Shown: in pieces, positions 47,873-62,026 of the stretch | How the letters are laid out: each line of letters begins with the position of its first letter | How positions within the stretch are numbered: position 1 is the stretch's first letter | NCBI RefSeq assembly: GCF_033568475.1 | Contig: NW_027331831.1 | Location: forward strand, 9,920,001 to 9,984,000 | DNA: 64,000 nucleotides | Source: Henckelia pumila | Lineage: Eukaryota > Streptophyta > Magnoliopsida > Lamiales > Gesneriaceae | Direction of reading: 5' to 3' | Made by a program: the position numbers and the translations under genes | Notes under the pieces: model-generated | What the model was told of the DNA's origin: nothing | Database searches by the model: none | Seen by the model: the letters and a program-made list of their open reading frames with translations, nothing else

Positions 47873-48045
47873 ATGCTACATGTACACGAAGGGCTACACG
47901 TTGGTTTACACATTGCACTTGAAATTACATAATTATCCCTGCACTTTATTTGAAAAAAAATCTTTTAAAAATAAATGTAGGATAATCATGTAATTTCAAG
48001 TGTACTGTGTAACCCAACGTGTAGCCATCAATGTACATGTAGCAT
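47873..48045. mobile_element. Hairpin MITE, ATGCTAC family, copy 2
   Basis: 173 bp from ATGCTACATGTACAC to GTACATGTAGCAT, near-palindromic and clearly homologous with the copy at 14179-14350. TA bases adjoin both ends. Confidence 0.88.
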
Positions 48046-50005
48046 TACCCTTTTAAGTATTCGTCGAAATGAAGTCTAAATATTTGTCTAATTTTAAACA
48101 ACATAACAAAATTAGCGAGATAATCGGTGGAATTTGGAACTACACATGCAAGCGAGAATATAAGTGACCGGAACTGTACTAATTATGGAGGCTCTAGAGC
48201 GTTAGGTTTTTCATTTTTGGTTGGTGTGGGGTGGCTGTAGATGGAGATTGATGCAAACAACAAGCAAAACTTATACTTTACAAATATAACTATATATATA
48301 TATACTCGATAATTTCTTCGGTTTGACGATTTATAGAATCTAGAAATAAGAAATTAAATATTTTTTGATCGTGCCAGTTTGTCCCCACCAATCCCCTCTT
48401 GGAGATTCGGGAAGAATTTTGAAAATTTTTCCCTAGTTTATCACATTTTGAAAGTCATAAATAAATATTTTAAGAATTTTTTTAAAAAATAATAATAAAA
48501 ATGGAGTAACCCCAAAATGTGTACACACAGTCACACAGATGTCTGGAAATCACAGGGAGACGAGACATGAACTGGGTCAGGCCGCAAAGGGGCCCCTGGC
48601 TATGGAGCCAATTCATTTATCAGTCTTTTAATTTATTGCTAGAGGGACCAACCCACCCTGTCCATTCACATGCAATGAAGCCATCTCTGCTCCTTCGTTA
48701 CATTTCCACCTCTTTCTTTTCTTCACAATTTTCTTTTTATATACTTGGAAATAAAACAAATGGCAAAGCTACAAAATCTTCATTGTCAATCACATGCATT
48801 GCACCAGGCCCCTGATAACTAGGATGGTGGTCGGGGAGGCCGGGCGAATATTGATTTACTTTAATATATTTCAGTATATGGAAAATATTATTTATTCTAC
48901 AACATCCATTCATACAAAGTCTGATTTTTATTGCATCAAAAATTAATACAACACTCATAAGCAAAAATCAAGAAAAAGGCCCCAAAGACCCTTTGTATAG
49001 TTAGGCCAACTTTAAGCCATAAAAATTAATAAAAAGAATGCCATGCACGTGTATCCGTCGCACGTGCCTGCGATGATCACCCAAAAAAAAAAACAGAAAA
49101 AATTGGAAGCCCAGTATATACGGTTAGGACAAGGAGGGAAAAAAAGGAAGAAGGCAAAAAATAAAAAGGGGAATTTCCCGCCAAAAAAGCACACATCCAC
49201 ACGTGTAGAACACACTCCTTGCGTGAACTTACACCACTCGAAAATTAAATTGAAAATAAATCTAATCTCTCTCTTTGTCATCCCATGATCTCTTCTTCTC
49301 TTCACTTGGGCAATTTGCAAAAAACTGCAGCTTTTAGTGCAGTAATGATAGGTTTGTGCAAGATAAAGTTCAATAAACTCGAATAATCCGATATAAATGC
49401 TGCATATATGTAATATCATCACCGATCTCATTGATTGAAGGGAAGAAGTTTGACTTGTATTGCATCCACAGCTCAAATTTCAAAGCCCCAATCTTTATAT
49501 TTTTGACAGGCCCTCGTTTGATTTTCTTTCACTGCCCATTTTGGTCCCACCAATGAAGCGCTTAATTCAATGACAATAATCAACACCACCTTTGAATTTT
49601 CAATCACTTCCCCCACTCCATTCACTCCACGATTCCACTACGCACCATTAAACAATTCATTCCCTCTCTTCTCGCTTTTAATTTTCTCACACCAAAACAA
49701 TAATATACTATGTACCAAATCCCCTTCCCTTGGGAATCAGCGAACCCATCCATTGATGGCAAAATGCCCACCAATAAAGGGGTTTTCGTAATAAAAAAAA
49801 AAAAAAAAAATCTCCCAAAAATGTCCAAATTCTTGTACATACATACACTATATAGGCTACTATTTATCTACACCACCCTCTAGTCAATTTTCATTTCTCC
49901 ACCCTCTGAGAAAAAATATTGAGGATTTTTTAAGACAACCTTGGACCACCATTTTCTTTGGTTGTTGGTTTTCTTTTGTAATTTTAGACCCCTCCCGCCC
50001 CCTCC
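48046..50005. other. Gene-free stretch downstream of cyclin D1
   Basis: The longest open frame (49476-49012, minus, 154 codons) shows no family motif and I regard it as chance. The cyclin 3'UTR probably extends below 50005. Confidence 0.45.
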
Positions 50006-52602
50006 TTAATCAGAGCTCCCCTTGTCATCATCCACCCATGATGAATTATTTAATTTTCTCCTTTTGTGAGCCGAGAAGGATGAAGATGTGGAAGATGATG
50101 AGTCGCTAGAGAAGGTACTCACCCGAGGCATGACTCGGAGTTGGGGTAGCACCTTTGGTTGCTTCTTCGTCTTATTGGACATTATTTGTCTCGTCAATTG
50201 GTAGCAACTCGTAATTTGTTCCTGTAAATCAAAATATATATTGTTACTCTTTACGATAAAGTCGATCGTTTTCTCATGTAAATAATGTATTTTTCTTACT
50301 TTGTGAAGTCCAGCACACCATGACTGAGCATGTTGAGCTGTGAACGAGGAAAATTTCGGCAGATCATTTGCTGCACAAAGCATTGTTGCAGCAGCGACGC
50401 ATGATGGTCTAAACTCGAGAAAGCTGGTCTCTGTTCATATGTAGATTTCACTGTGTATATGTTTGACTAAAAAAATACAAATAATTGATGAAATAATATT
50501 TATATTGGAGACGCTAATGCTATATATTGAATAAAATTACTGATCATTTTATTTTTTAAAAACAAGAAAGTAGAACCCAATAGGCAATATGCAACCGTTG
50601 GTGCGCGATGATGTCAAAACTTGAATGAACACATGTTAAATGAATCAAAAAGTCAATTACGGTGATTAATTTGGTACCTTGTATAGTAGAGAGAATAATT
50701 TCTTTTGCCATTGATACAAGGAACCCGGTATAAGTTCCGGTTGGGTCAATTTTGAGGGCGAAAAAACATAGATAGCAAAAGGGAGAAATGGATCGAAGCC
50801 TCCATTCTAATACCCTCAGCACGAGGAGCTCCATCCTTTGAATATTTCTTGGTTCAAAAAGAAACTTCGGACCTTCGACCTACGAAATGAAATTTAATTA
50901 AATTATGCTGACTTTCACGTGACCCGTAGTTAATACATGGGATCAACGATATTATTATAATTACCTGAAGATCCACAAGAGAAGGAACGAGAGGTTCCTC
51001 CATTTTAGCTGCTAATGACAAACATGCAGTGGACAATAATTGCAATGGCCATCCATTCAATATCTGTCATTATTTTAATCAAGCCGTGCGGGAAAAAAAA
51101 TGTATTAATTTATCATACATGGACAACGAAAATTAAAAAAAGAATAAAAGAAAGATTATTCATAATTATTAGTAACAAAACAAACAAAAGAACAAAGTTG
51201 TTACCAATAATGATGCACAATAGAATGCATTCTAATGTTCTTAGAGACTAATACGGACAAATAGACCACCATAACTTGCACTTTTAGGGGATTAAATTCA
51301 ATTAAATTAAGTTTTATTTTTTGAAAAGTTCCCAAAACTTCAAATCTTTATCATGCTAAATATGAAAATTTATTCATGTCCTAATTCAACTTTATTAAAC
51401 ATTTGATTTTACTAAATATTATAAATAAGGTTTTCAATTATTCAATAATTAGTGGAAAGTATGCGTCTAAGTAATAATAAATGTAGTTGATATAATGGAC
51501 ATGAGTCTCCATCTTACGCCATTAATCTATGGAAACACCCTTAATTACATGTATTCGTGAATGTGACACATTGTCTTAAATATCAGACCAAACAATATAC
51601 TACATTATTAAATTTTCATTAATTGTGGGTTGACAAATAAAAAAATATGGTATTAATTTGTTAGGTTTACATCTAGTCAACATAACTTCTTAATTCGGCC
51701 ATTAATTTGCAATTTTCTTAATGCGAGGTATTTTTTAAAAGAATATTTGGTTCGGGCTAACCTCATTTATCAAGTTCAAATTATATACGACTAAAAAATT
51801 AATATATCGTATTTGACTATTTGAGCTATACTAGTGATAACATCTTGAAAAATTATTATTAAAATAATAAAATCCCACAAAACTTGACGGTGACGGGAAT
51901 CGTACCGGCAGCTGATGGGAGTGAAGAAAACGGTCAAAGTAGCTGACGGAGAGAAACGCCGTTAATGGCTGGAAACCGTAATAACGGTGCACCTGCACAC
52001 ACAAAATAACCCGTCAAGTTCCCCCCAATACCATAAACTGAACCTTCAGGTTTATCGTGCGCCGCGGATCACTGTTTCATCGCGGTGACTAATAGCTCTC
52101 TCTCACTAAAATCCTTCCTGGAACCACCGGCGAATTCTAGCCATAGCAAGCCAGCCATGCTAAAGTGCGCCGATACAATCATCACACAGATCACAATGAA
52201 TTGAATAACCGTCACCATTTGATAAATCAAAACCTCGAAAGCGACGGCTAACTAACCGAGCGCATGATAGTGTTCAACACTGAAAGTGCTGTGCAAAAAA
52301 AAATCGATAATCGTGAATCGCGATCTAGAAGAGGAGTATACCTTGAGAATCCATGCAACAGATTGAGTTCTAACAGACGCATCGATCGATAGATGATTAT
52401 CGATAATCGCTCCGGTGAGATCTCTCTCGTCTTCTAGAAGTCCGGCGATTGATTCCTCGACGTCGGGCGACCGAGTTTGGACATCCGATGAGTATTCCGG
52501 AGAGTCATCTTCGCCGCCGGAGAATATGATATTGGAGTCCTCGCAGCAGAGAAGATCGGAGAAGCAGTCGGAGCACTGAAGTGACATGGCGAATGTGACC
52601 AT
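50006..52602 (-). CDS. CYCD1: D-type cyclin, CYCD1 group, complete
   Basis: Six exons on the minus strand: 52602-52342, 51992-51906, 51063-50965, 50879-50678, 50430-50300 and 50221-50006 (stop TAA). They give 331 residues, a normal size, or 326 if the in-frame ATG at 52587 is used. That second start (MSLQCSD) may be the true one, since relatives begin MSxSCS, from memory. The retinoblastoma-binding LxCxE motif is LLCCE (residues 17-21). The cyclin box holds SVAWILK, YYGFQPLTAFLSVSYFDRFL, WPLQLLSTACLSLAAKMEE and MELLVLRVLEWRLRS. The C-terminus is Ser-rich and ends HKRRKLNN...WVDDDKG, typical of CYCD1. With CDKA it is expected to phosphorylate retinoblastoma-related protein at G1/S. No defects seen. 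Confidence 0.95.
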
Positions 52603-52922
52603 CGGTCGTTCGTCATTCTGTTCTGATCATTTTTTTTACTGTGCTGTGATCCCGGAGGTCGCCGGAGATTCGTCGGAGTGCACCGCCTGGGTTGCAGAGG
52701 CTGCGGGAGGAGGGGACCGTAGGTTTTTGTTGTGTGTGTTCGTTTAGATTCTCTATACTCCACTGCTGACTGATTGGTTTGGATGTATATAAATAGAGAT
52801 ACCTTTGCTATTGTTCGAATTTTTTTAATAATTTTATATTTTAAATTTTTGTACTAACATTTCTTAAATTTATACAGATATAGATAAATTAATTAATAAA
52901 CAGATATCTATATGATATAATA

Positions 52923-52923
<1 letters not shown>

Positions 52924-52973
<50 letters not shown>
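52924..52973 (+). repeat. (TAAA)n microsatellite
   Basis: About twelve AAAT/TAAA units, a few hundred bases upstream of the cyclin gene. Confidence 0.9.
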
Positions 52974-53089
52974 AAATCACCTGATAGTGGGGATCGCTAT
53001 TGGCCAAATATAAATGTTTACATTTGATACACATAATTGGTAAATATGCAATGGGAAAATTGTAATGTTGATGTTGCGTGTCCGTGTGT

Positions 53090-53216
53090 TTACAATTTTG
53101 ATCATATATTTTGTCAAATTTCAGTTTTAGTCTGATATATATTTGTTTATCTAGCAACATCATCATTTTTCCGACAAAGATATGATGTGAACGTAGCATT
53201 ATATGTATGTTGTCGA
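53090..53216. mobile_element. Diverged half of the 17341-17650 hairpin MITE
   Basis: ATTTTGATCATATATTTTG, then TCAGTTTTAGTCTGATAT, then CATCATTTTTCCGACAAAGATATGATGTGA follow the order of the left arm and spacer of the 17341-17650 element. The right arm is missing or lost. Confidence 0.5.
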
Positions 53217-53385
53217 ATCATCACTCTTATGAAAAATAATATTAAAACTATCAAGAATTGAAAGATACATCAATATTAAAACCCAAATTTAAGATGACCA
53301 AGCGTAGTTTGCAGGCTATTGCGTTAGTTCGAGGGATTTTCCCAGAACGCACCGAAAGGTAGCGGCTGCGGGTTCCCACGTCACG

Positions 53386-53434
<49 letters not shown>

Positions 53435-53580
53435 CTTTTATGGTGCCCAACAACTATGCCCAACTTCGTGTCCGCCATGTATAAGTCAACTCACCAATTG
53501 TGTTGGTCAACTCACCTATTGTACATGCTGGTCAACTCACCTATTGTCCGCCATGACTATGTTGGGCTCAATTGTACATG
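53386..53580. repeat. (TA)n tract and adjoining short repeats
   Basis: A (TA)n tract (53386-53430) is followed by sequence with three copies of GTCAACTCACC(T/A)ATTGT and two of TCCGCCATG. It may be a degraded MITE; its ends are not clear. Confidence 0.55.
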
Positions 53581-56500
53581 TGTAGATGAGTGAATACATA
53601 AACTTCAAATATTATAATTTTTTTTGCTAACTCTTGCAAATGGTCTTGTTAGCTAAGGTTAGCTAATCAAGACCGGTTTTTTCAGTCTTAAAAATTGTTT
53701 GGACCACAATAAAATACAGATAAGGCGTCCAAGAGTTGGTATTACTCTTTTATATTCAAGTAAACACTGTTAACAAAATAAGTAAATAACACAAGGTATA
53801 TCAAAGTTCGAAGGTGAAATCCTTATATGTCTTCCTTCTTCCACTTAGCAAAGAATATTAACGAGAGCTTCTGAACCGTTGAGTGATGGCAGTGTTTCAA
53901 CTGACTAAACATATTTGTAATACAAGTTAAGACCATTTGCATTATAACAATTAATTGTTATCACCAAAACAAAGGGATCTAATACACCAAAATTGCAATC
54001 TTTCTATATAAATTTTGCGCCAGATATGTAAATGTACACGCATGTTGATGTATTGAGTTTTCACTAGCTTAATCATAGTAAATCCTCCAAAAAAAAATTC
54101 AAATAAGAAATTTGATCATGACAAGAGAAGAAAAAATAAAATAAAAAAAGAAAACATTATTTTATGGAAATCTCATGGGGATTTGAAATTACATAATAAT
54201 GTCACGAACACTATTAATGTATTGTCTCCATATATAATAAGAAAGTTGGTAATTTCACGCTATAGGGACGGGTCATGGTTGTTCAATTTAAAGGTCGACA
54301 CTCGTTCGTTTACGATTTTTTCACTTGACCTGTGGACTCGACATTTCCATATCCTTTTCAAATCCCATTTCTTGTGTGTGGCCAAGAAGTTAATGATGAA
54401 ATTATTGAGGATGTTGAGATATTTAATTATGTTCGTAAAATGTGACATTAAGTAATAAATAATTAAAACATGATCCATCACAAATATTGATAGAATAAAA
54501 CTAGTCTACTTCGTCTTAATTGAAACAGTTTTATTCACTCCAAGGCCTAAAATTTTGAATTTTTCTTATGGTAAGCTTTTTAGTTCAAAAATCTGACGGC
54601 CCTAGCTAATGGATTTATGTACATGTTGGGTATTTTACGAGTCGCATAGGAGTGTTTATAATCAAATACATATATACTTTCTTTTATTTTATTTTTACTT
54701 TTTTTGAGTGAGATATTTTTGATTTGACATTTTTTTAATTTCGTTAAACTTTGGCAACATATTTTATTCTTATTAATAAGTTTGGCATATGGTGTAACAG
54801 GCATATATAGAATTGTTTTCAGAGTTACTATGGTGGCAAACTTTATTTTCCCAATGATGGGTTTTGGCTCAAGTTTGAAATTATGTAGATAATTAATATC
54901 CGTACATTCTTCGTATGCTAGAATTAGATAAATCAATTATGACTTGACAAATATTCATGTATGAATTGATCATAACCCTTGAGACTTTATTAAGTGTACT
55001 TTTCAAATATTCTGGCAGAGGTTAATGTATTCAATATTTTTCGAATAAGGAAATAAAATCCAAGTGAGCGTCATGACACCGTAACCGACTCTAAAAAGTC
55101 CTCGAGTGAACCCCAAAATGCATGCAGGTGATCATGTGCATATATATATATAATTCTGGATTGGCATTTGTGATGCTGTAGTACTCCAAGTTTCTAGTGA
55201 TCAGAATCCGGCCGGTACATGACTCGATCGAACGTCCTAGGTATTCCGAGTTCATGAACCAAGTTAATTAAGCCAATTAGTTTCATGATCGATGTGCATA
55301 CACCACCTTAAGGTTATATGGGCGATGTTGGTTTTTTCTTAAACTAAGTTTTCATATCTAGGGTGTCGGAAATTGCACGTATTATAGGACGTCCAATGAT
55401 GTATCTTGGGGATTATTGCTAGACTTGGTTTTAGGCACTTGAGGATATATCGACCCCTAGTACGTTCTTGATCGACCGTAGAGCTCTGCGATCGTGGAGT
55501 ACTCCATATCTTTTGTGGCCACCCGACTCAATCGTCGTTGTTACGACTCTTCCATGGTTGTATTTGGAGGTTACCTCTTTAGACCGTTAGTGTGGTGACA
55601 CAATATTTCTTGTTTTGCTATATATTTGGCTACCATATGCACTTAGTTTGGGGCACGGTTAGGCGCACAGCCTCTGAGCAATGTCTCCGAACTCCGATCC
55701 ATTTATCTGCTAGTTGCATGGTATCACTTCTATATATGGTATGTGTCCCTAATTCAATAATCCAATAATATTTTCCATATATAAGACTAGGTCTCCTACG
55801 GTTTCATGCATGTATCTATATCTGGATTCTGGAGCGAATGGTTAAACTTTTGGTATAAAAAATAATACTTTTTCTGATAGAAGTCTAACAAAATTGACAT
55901 GTATGTGCATTAGACGATTAGAAGTTTTTTGTGTTTCTATAATTTGTCGATAATGACGTTGGGCAGGAATCACATGAGGATATATTTAATTGTTGGTGCT
56001 AGAGAAATTAGGTTGTCCAATGTGAGTGTGATGTATATGTGAACCATTAAAATTGACAATAACCTAGTATTATTGCCTTAAGTAGACAAACACTCGATAG
56101 CTAGAAATATTCCTTTTGATCTCATTATCTTTATTCTTTAGATCATTTCGTGTCCCAAATTTTAAATGTTGGTTGTGCTATTACAAACCCCAGAAAAGTT
56201 TGCATTAAAATTCTTAAAGCAGACAAAATTAACGAATTTTAAACTATCATCGATAATAGTGAATTAAATTGCTCTTTAAATGTAATTGATGCTTAATTTT
56301 TAAAAATAATTATGTTTTGCATAGTTTTATAAATTTGAAGCAATATTTATCTTTTAAATAAACATAATACAGGCCTTGATCTGTAAAAGTTGAATAAATC
56401 CAAATTTAATTGATTAAATCAACTTTAAGTGGAGCGTGGACATGATTTGACTAATTCAACTCAAATCAAGTTGTGAATAGTTTATAAAAGGGGACACATA

Positions 56501-57045
56501 ATTAACTTTTAGGATAATAAAAAAAACATAATCCTCTACCTTCCTTCCAACACATTGGATAATGTTTCTTTTTATGTTTGATGGAATGGCTAATTTGGAT
56601 CATCCAATCCAAGCTTAGGATGCTGCTAAAATAATTGCAAAGTTATGAGCTTGTAATTTATTTTACAAAATATAATTTTCTATAATTAATCATATGATTA
56701 CATCAAATGTAAACTATTGTGCCAAAAATTATATTTGGTAGTTATATATGCTGTATATCTCCAATATTTTGTATTATGTAGTAGAAGTGTACGTCACATG
56801 TCTATTGTGTTTCTTTCATGGCAACTATTACATCCCAAAAATATCAAGTATCGAATATCAAATATTGGTTTGTATTTTAGAGAGACACAAATGTGTCTAT
56901 ATATGATAGAAATATATATATAAATCTGTATATTTTAATTTGTAGTATGTATTACACCCTAGTATTTCTCCAAGATTAGCTTCTATTTGACCATATTATA
57001 ACCAAACAAAATCTCGAAGTAAACGTTATGATTACTTACATGTGC

Positions 57046-57081
<36 letters not shown>

Positions 57082-57978
57082 ATAAAAAGTTTAGAATGAA
57101 TATAAATATTTACGAATATTTTGAACACCAAGTTAACGTGTTTACTTTTTTCAGGTGGAGTAAGAAGCAAGATGGACAAATTAATAGTTTTGACAATTAA
57201 ATAGAATAATTTCGATAAATGAAAAACATACATCTGTTTATTTTCATTAAAGTGGAGACTCTTATACTAATATAATTAATTTCCAATTGATGAAGTCATA
57301 TTTAATTTTTAACCCTAAAATACTAAAAAAAAAATTTATAACATAGAAACCCGCAGTCGCTACTTTTCGATGCACACTGGATAAACTCTGGACTAACGCA
57401 ATAGCCTATAAACAATTCCATTCAAATAAATCGTACTGAACAAACCTGTGTGACATACTACTGAATTCGTGAATGCATTCGTAATGGTGCCCTTCCCACC
57501 AACAACTCAAGTTGAAACAAAGGGACGATCATACAACTCAAATGGAAGCCCCATACATTTAATATATATAGTAAACAAAAGTGGCAGTGGCAGTGGCATG
57601 GTTCAATAGAAATTCGAATTTTTTTTTTAATGTTTGAATCTTTATATATTTTTTAATGTATATTTGAAATATATTATAGCCTCCATCATAATTCTCATTA
57701 AAATCAATTTTTGTTTAGGATATCTCAAACAAGGATACCAAGGAAACTGCTCCCTCGGGTGGGACATTATGGAATTAATGTATTTATCAGTCATGTGCTG
57801 TCTTCATAATTCCCAATGGTATATGTACACGTATACATACACATTATATATATGTGTGTGTGTGTCAGTGTCTGTGTGTATATCCCCATTTAATTAATTA
57901 ATACCATGGGTGGGTCGACTGCTCACACATACTTGTCATGTCAATTAAATGCAAACCCCCATTTATATATATAATTCT
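53581..57978. other. Gene-free stretch
   Basis: No gene recognised. About 55140-55740 is less AT-rich and contains GTGGAGTACTCCAT and GTGGCCACCCG phrases that remind me of Gypsy (Tekay-type) LTR sequence, but I cannot define ends. A (TA)n tract is at 57049-57076. Confidence 0.4.
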
Positions 57979-58074
57979 AAAATAAATTATTTTAAAATAT
58001 TATGAAAATGAAAATAAATTATTTTAAAATATTATGAAAATTAAAATAAATTATTTTAAAATATTATGAAAATT
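57979..58074 (+). repeat. Minisatellite, three 32-bp units
   Basis: AAAATAAATTATTTTAAAAT followed by ATTATGAAAAT(G/T) repeats three times with one or two substitutions. Confidence 0.92.
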
Positions 58075-58547
58075 AAAATTAAAGTTTACGTAATCAAAAT
58101 CAAATACTTCGTTCATTTCGAATACGTAAATTTATTTATTTTCTCGACACAGATTAAAAAATCATTTATAAATTAGGGTGTGGTTTTTTCAAACCAATAA
58201 TTGAGTATTTTTAGTTTGGATCAATTGAGAAGAAGCAATGAATGACATACAGTCAAAGGCAAATCTAGCTTTGGCGAATTTTTCTTGGGCTGAATTTATT
58301 ACATTAAATAAATGACAGTAATTGCACATGGCTCCGCTTGACTTATGTGCAAATAACAGCTTGTTAATTTTCTTAATTAAAGGACAGTTATATGGAGATT
58401 TAGAATTATGAAAAATTAAAATTTTTTGCTTTATAAAAACACGAACAATCATCAGTCGATTTAAAATTCTCAACGAAAAGTAGGGATCATACCGTACGCT
58501 CATTTTTCAACCAAAAACATTGTCTATTTATTTATTATCATCATCGT

Positions 58548-59599
58548 CAGGGGCGGATTTACTGTAGGGCGAGAGGGGCACGGTCCCCCCGAAAATTTTT
58601 GAAAATTTTATTAGTATAAGTATGTATTTTTTCGGTTATTGTATATATATTCTTTGGTCATTTTTTTTTTTGAAAACTTAGAACTTTTTATTTAAAACTA
58701 TATTACAACTTTTTTATTTTTTTATTATTTAATTTTTATCATGATTTATTTAAAAAATTAAAATACCGTTGATTTTTTAATTTTTTATTTAAATCGGCTT
58801 CAATAAATATCTTGCTCGTTTTTTTAGTAATTTGAAGTGATTTTAAGGTTTGATATTTTGGGATTTTTTGGTAGCTGATAATTTCATTTTTTTAAACCAA
58901 AGTTCGGTAAATTTTTTGAATTTTCTTAACATCAAATTTGGATATGTTTTTTTTTTTTTTTTTTTCATTTTGTTTCATAACTTCTCTAATCTATTTCGTT
59001 ATGTTTTTGTATTTGTTCTATGATGTGTTTTATTTTCTTATATCTATCGTCTTGATTTTGAATCTTATAAATTAATTATTTGTAAGTTGAAATAGTTTTT
59101 TTCTAATTGGAAAACTTACTCATCGACTTAGACAAAAAATAAAGTCGTGTCCACTTGTGCAGTTGTGCTTGCAAAATTTAAAAAAATACAATAAAAGCTT
59201 AATTATAAACGAAAGATTACATATTATTTTTTTTATTTTTAATATTTGATAACATATAGAATGAAACATATCTGTGAATTGAGATTGTGACTCTCGCTTA
59301 GCATGTTTCTTTTGTTATAAACTTATAGATGAAAAAAATAATTATAAAATATAAAAAGACAACAAACTCTGATATGTACTACGATAGATTTTGATATATA
59401 ATCAAAAATATCTTTTACAAAATATTTGGCTTTCCTCTTTTGGGAAAAAAATTAATGTTAACTTTTGATATTATATATATTTATTTTTTTAAAAATTGTA
59501 TTCATGTTACTGAAAATTATAGAAACATATAATAATTATTTTTGTCATTTTATATGCGAGCACGGCCCCCCAGAACATGGAGTCTTGGATCCGCCCCTG
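58548..59599. mobile_element. hAT-type non-autonomous element, 1.05 kb
   Basis: The termini CAGGGGCGGATTTACTG and the complement of ATGGAGTCTTGGATCCGCCCCTG share the CAGGGGCGGA inverted repeat of known plant hAT elements. The flanks ATCATCGT (58540-58547) and GTCGTCGT (59600-59607) look like an aged 8-bp duplication with two changes. Inside the ends, GGGGCACGGTCCCCC and GAGCACGGCCCCCC are also paired. The AT-rich centre has no transposase frame. Confidence 0.85.
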
Positions 59600-59607
59600 G
59601 TCGTCGT

Positions 59608-60038
59608 CTATTCTATTATACAAAGGAGCGGATCGGAGTTTATCGAGGATACCAACATATCTTATTTCATAATCATCCTTTCTTATTAATATTTTTACTA
59701 AAAACCTCACATTCACTTCATATTTTACTTGAAAAAAATGCATATAAAAATTTTCTCTTTTACATACACAATACGTATGCACTTTTCACTAGTTATTATT
59801 ATTTATCATACATAGTTACTGAAAAAACGTGATGCCAATTGTCAATAACTTGTAATTCACTCAATATTTTAAATTGGATTTCGAATTCGAAACTCAATCG
59901 TAACAAATTTATCGCGCAACTGAAAAAACAAAGAATTTAAAGTAAAATTGGAAATTATTTAAGGAAATAATTTTTGTCAACATCCTGATGAGAGGCTGAT
60001 TGTTTTGCGGATCTGAGGATGGGATATGGGGTTGTGCT

Positions 60039-60088
<50 letters not shown>

Positions 60089-61960
60089 GTATGCATGGAT
60101 CGATATATTATATATGTGTATATGTCTTTTTCTTGGGCTCTCTCGATAAAATTGATAGGCCCCGTGTATTTTGTCCCATAGCATGCAATGCATTCGTTTT
60201 AGAATATTATTTTAATTAATGATTAGCTAGTGTCTAATCGTAATTTTTTTAACCCCTAAATCGCACGCCAAGATTGTTTATTAGTATAATTTCTGGAAGT
60301 GTAGAATTATTAATTTACTTGGTCGTACCATTTAATTCCACCGATACGATTAATGGGGAAGATTTTAATCCATGGATCTTAATTAAAAGTAGCAGTACTC
60401 ACTACTCACATACAAATTAACTTTGATTTTTCTAATATTTTTAATATTAACAGGTATTTGTGATTTACAATAATTTGTGTCACAAATTTATCATTCGTAT
60501 GTCAAATTTATCATTCTTATATTCTATCTCATGTATTTACAAAGTTGTGATTAGAAATTATTAATCAATTCGTAGTTAGCTTAAGAAAATAATCATTCCA
60601 ATTATCAAAATATTTAATATCTTAAAATCTCACTATCTAATTAAAAATTTACACCAAATACTAACTAATTTTCAATAATTTTGGTGCAATGAGCCTAAAT
60701 TAAAATTCTAATTATATATACATATTAATAATGTTAAAGAGTAACTAACTTAATTGTAATTTATTTATAATTATCACATTTATAATAATTTAAATATTAA
60801 ATATTATTTTATCTTAACGTAAAATTTTAAATATTTAATTTGTCAAGTTAGTCCAAAAATAATATGCAAATTTAGCATAAATTTTTTTTTATAAATACAT
60901 AGAGACTCTAGTATTATATTATATTTATCATATCGATATTAAAGGTGAAAGGTACTTACAAGTTACAACATAAAAAGCCACCAAAAGATATGCTGGTGTG
61001 ATATTACTTTAAAACCTATTATTAATTATAAACTAATCATAAAATTAATAACAAATGGTATTTAATTACAAATAGACATGCATGATGCAAATGAAATGCC
61101 AGCTTTTCGTTTAATTTGATCCATGATAAGTACGATTATAATTAATTATTCATTGAATAATAAAATTATATATTTACTTGTTCTGCCAAAGGTCTATATA
61201 TAGACAAGACACAACTTTTTATGAGACGCCCAAAATTAATGTCTTTTTCTTAAACCGCATATTAAGATACCCACGTTTAATGTAAATTAGTGTCTGAAAA
61301 TTATACCAAAAAAATTAATAATTATTAATTTATTGTTATTGTTATTATAATTATATATTTTCACTAATCATATGTTAGGCAGCTGAAGTTTCAATTTTCT
61401 GTTCGGGCACAAAGTTGTCGTAACTCTCAGACTCTTCCTGAAGTGTCAATTAATTAATTTATTATTAATCATACCTTACAAAGAAGAATTTGCTTCAAAG
61501 TTGGCCCGTTTAAAGTTTTAATCTTCTAAGTAGTGAAAATTAGGTATTAATGATTTTGTTAGTTGTATCATTTACGGCTTTTGATCTTATCTTGTTTGAA
61601 TACCAACGCGACATTGAACATGTATTTCTCATGATTATATCAACATTTCGATAAAATAAGACTAACAGGAAAAAAAATATAAACAAAACATAACAAGAAA
61701 GAAAAAAGACATAAGTTAAAGTTGAAAGACCCAAATCTTCTTTCAATGTTTAGAATATCCCCCGATTTCTTTTAAACTAATTTAGTGTCTCCATTTTCAT
61801 ACTCCTCAACCCCAAACATTTAAGAGAAACTAAGGTCGTTAGCACTTATTTCGGACAAAATTTTAATTTATTGGGTGTTGACATAAAAACAATCACAAAT
61901 GGAGGAGAGTGTTTTATGGCACAAAGTCTATAGTGTTTCCTACCATTGATAACGACCATC

Positions 61961-62026
<66 letters not shown>

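Noticed and set aside
48519-48815. 98-codon plus frame with a protein-like start
   Set aside because: No family match and no splice structure; kept as non-coding.
49012-49476. 154-codon open frame on the minus strand
   Set aside because: No recognisable family motif, Phe/Cys-rich low-complexity translation, and no support from splice or start context; probably chance in T-rich sequence.
22194-62021. CRISPR arrays, tRNA or rRNA genes
   Set aside because: The regular repeats are simple microsatellites (TA, ATT, TAAA). There are no spaced direct repeats, and no cloverleaf tRNA was recognised apart from the SINE head.
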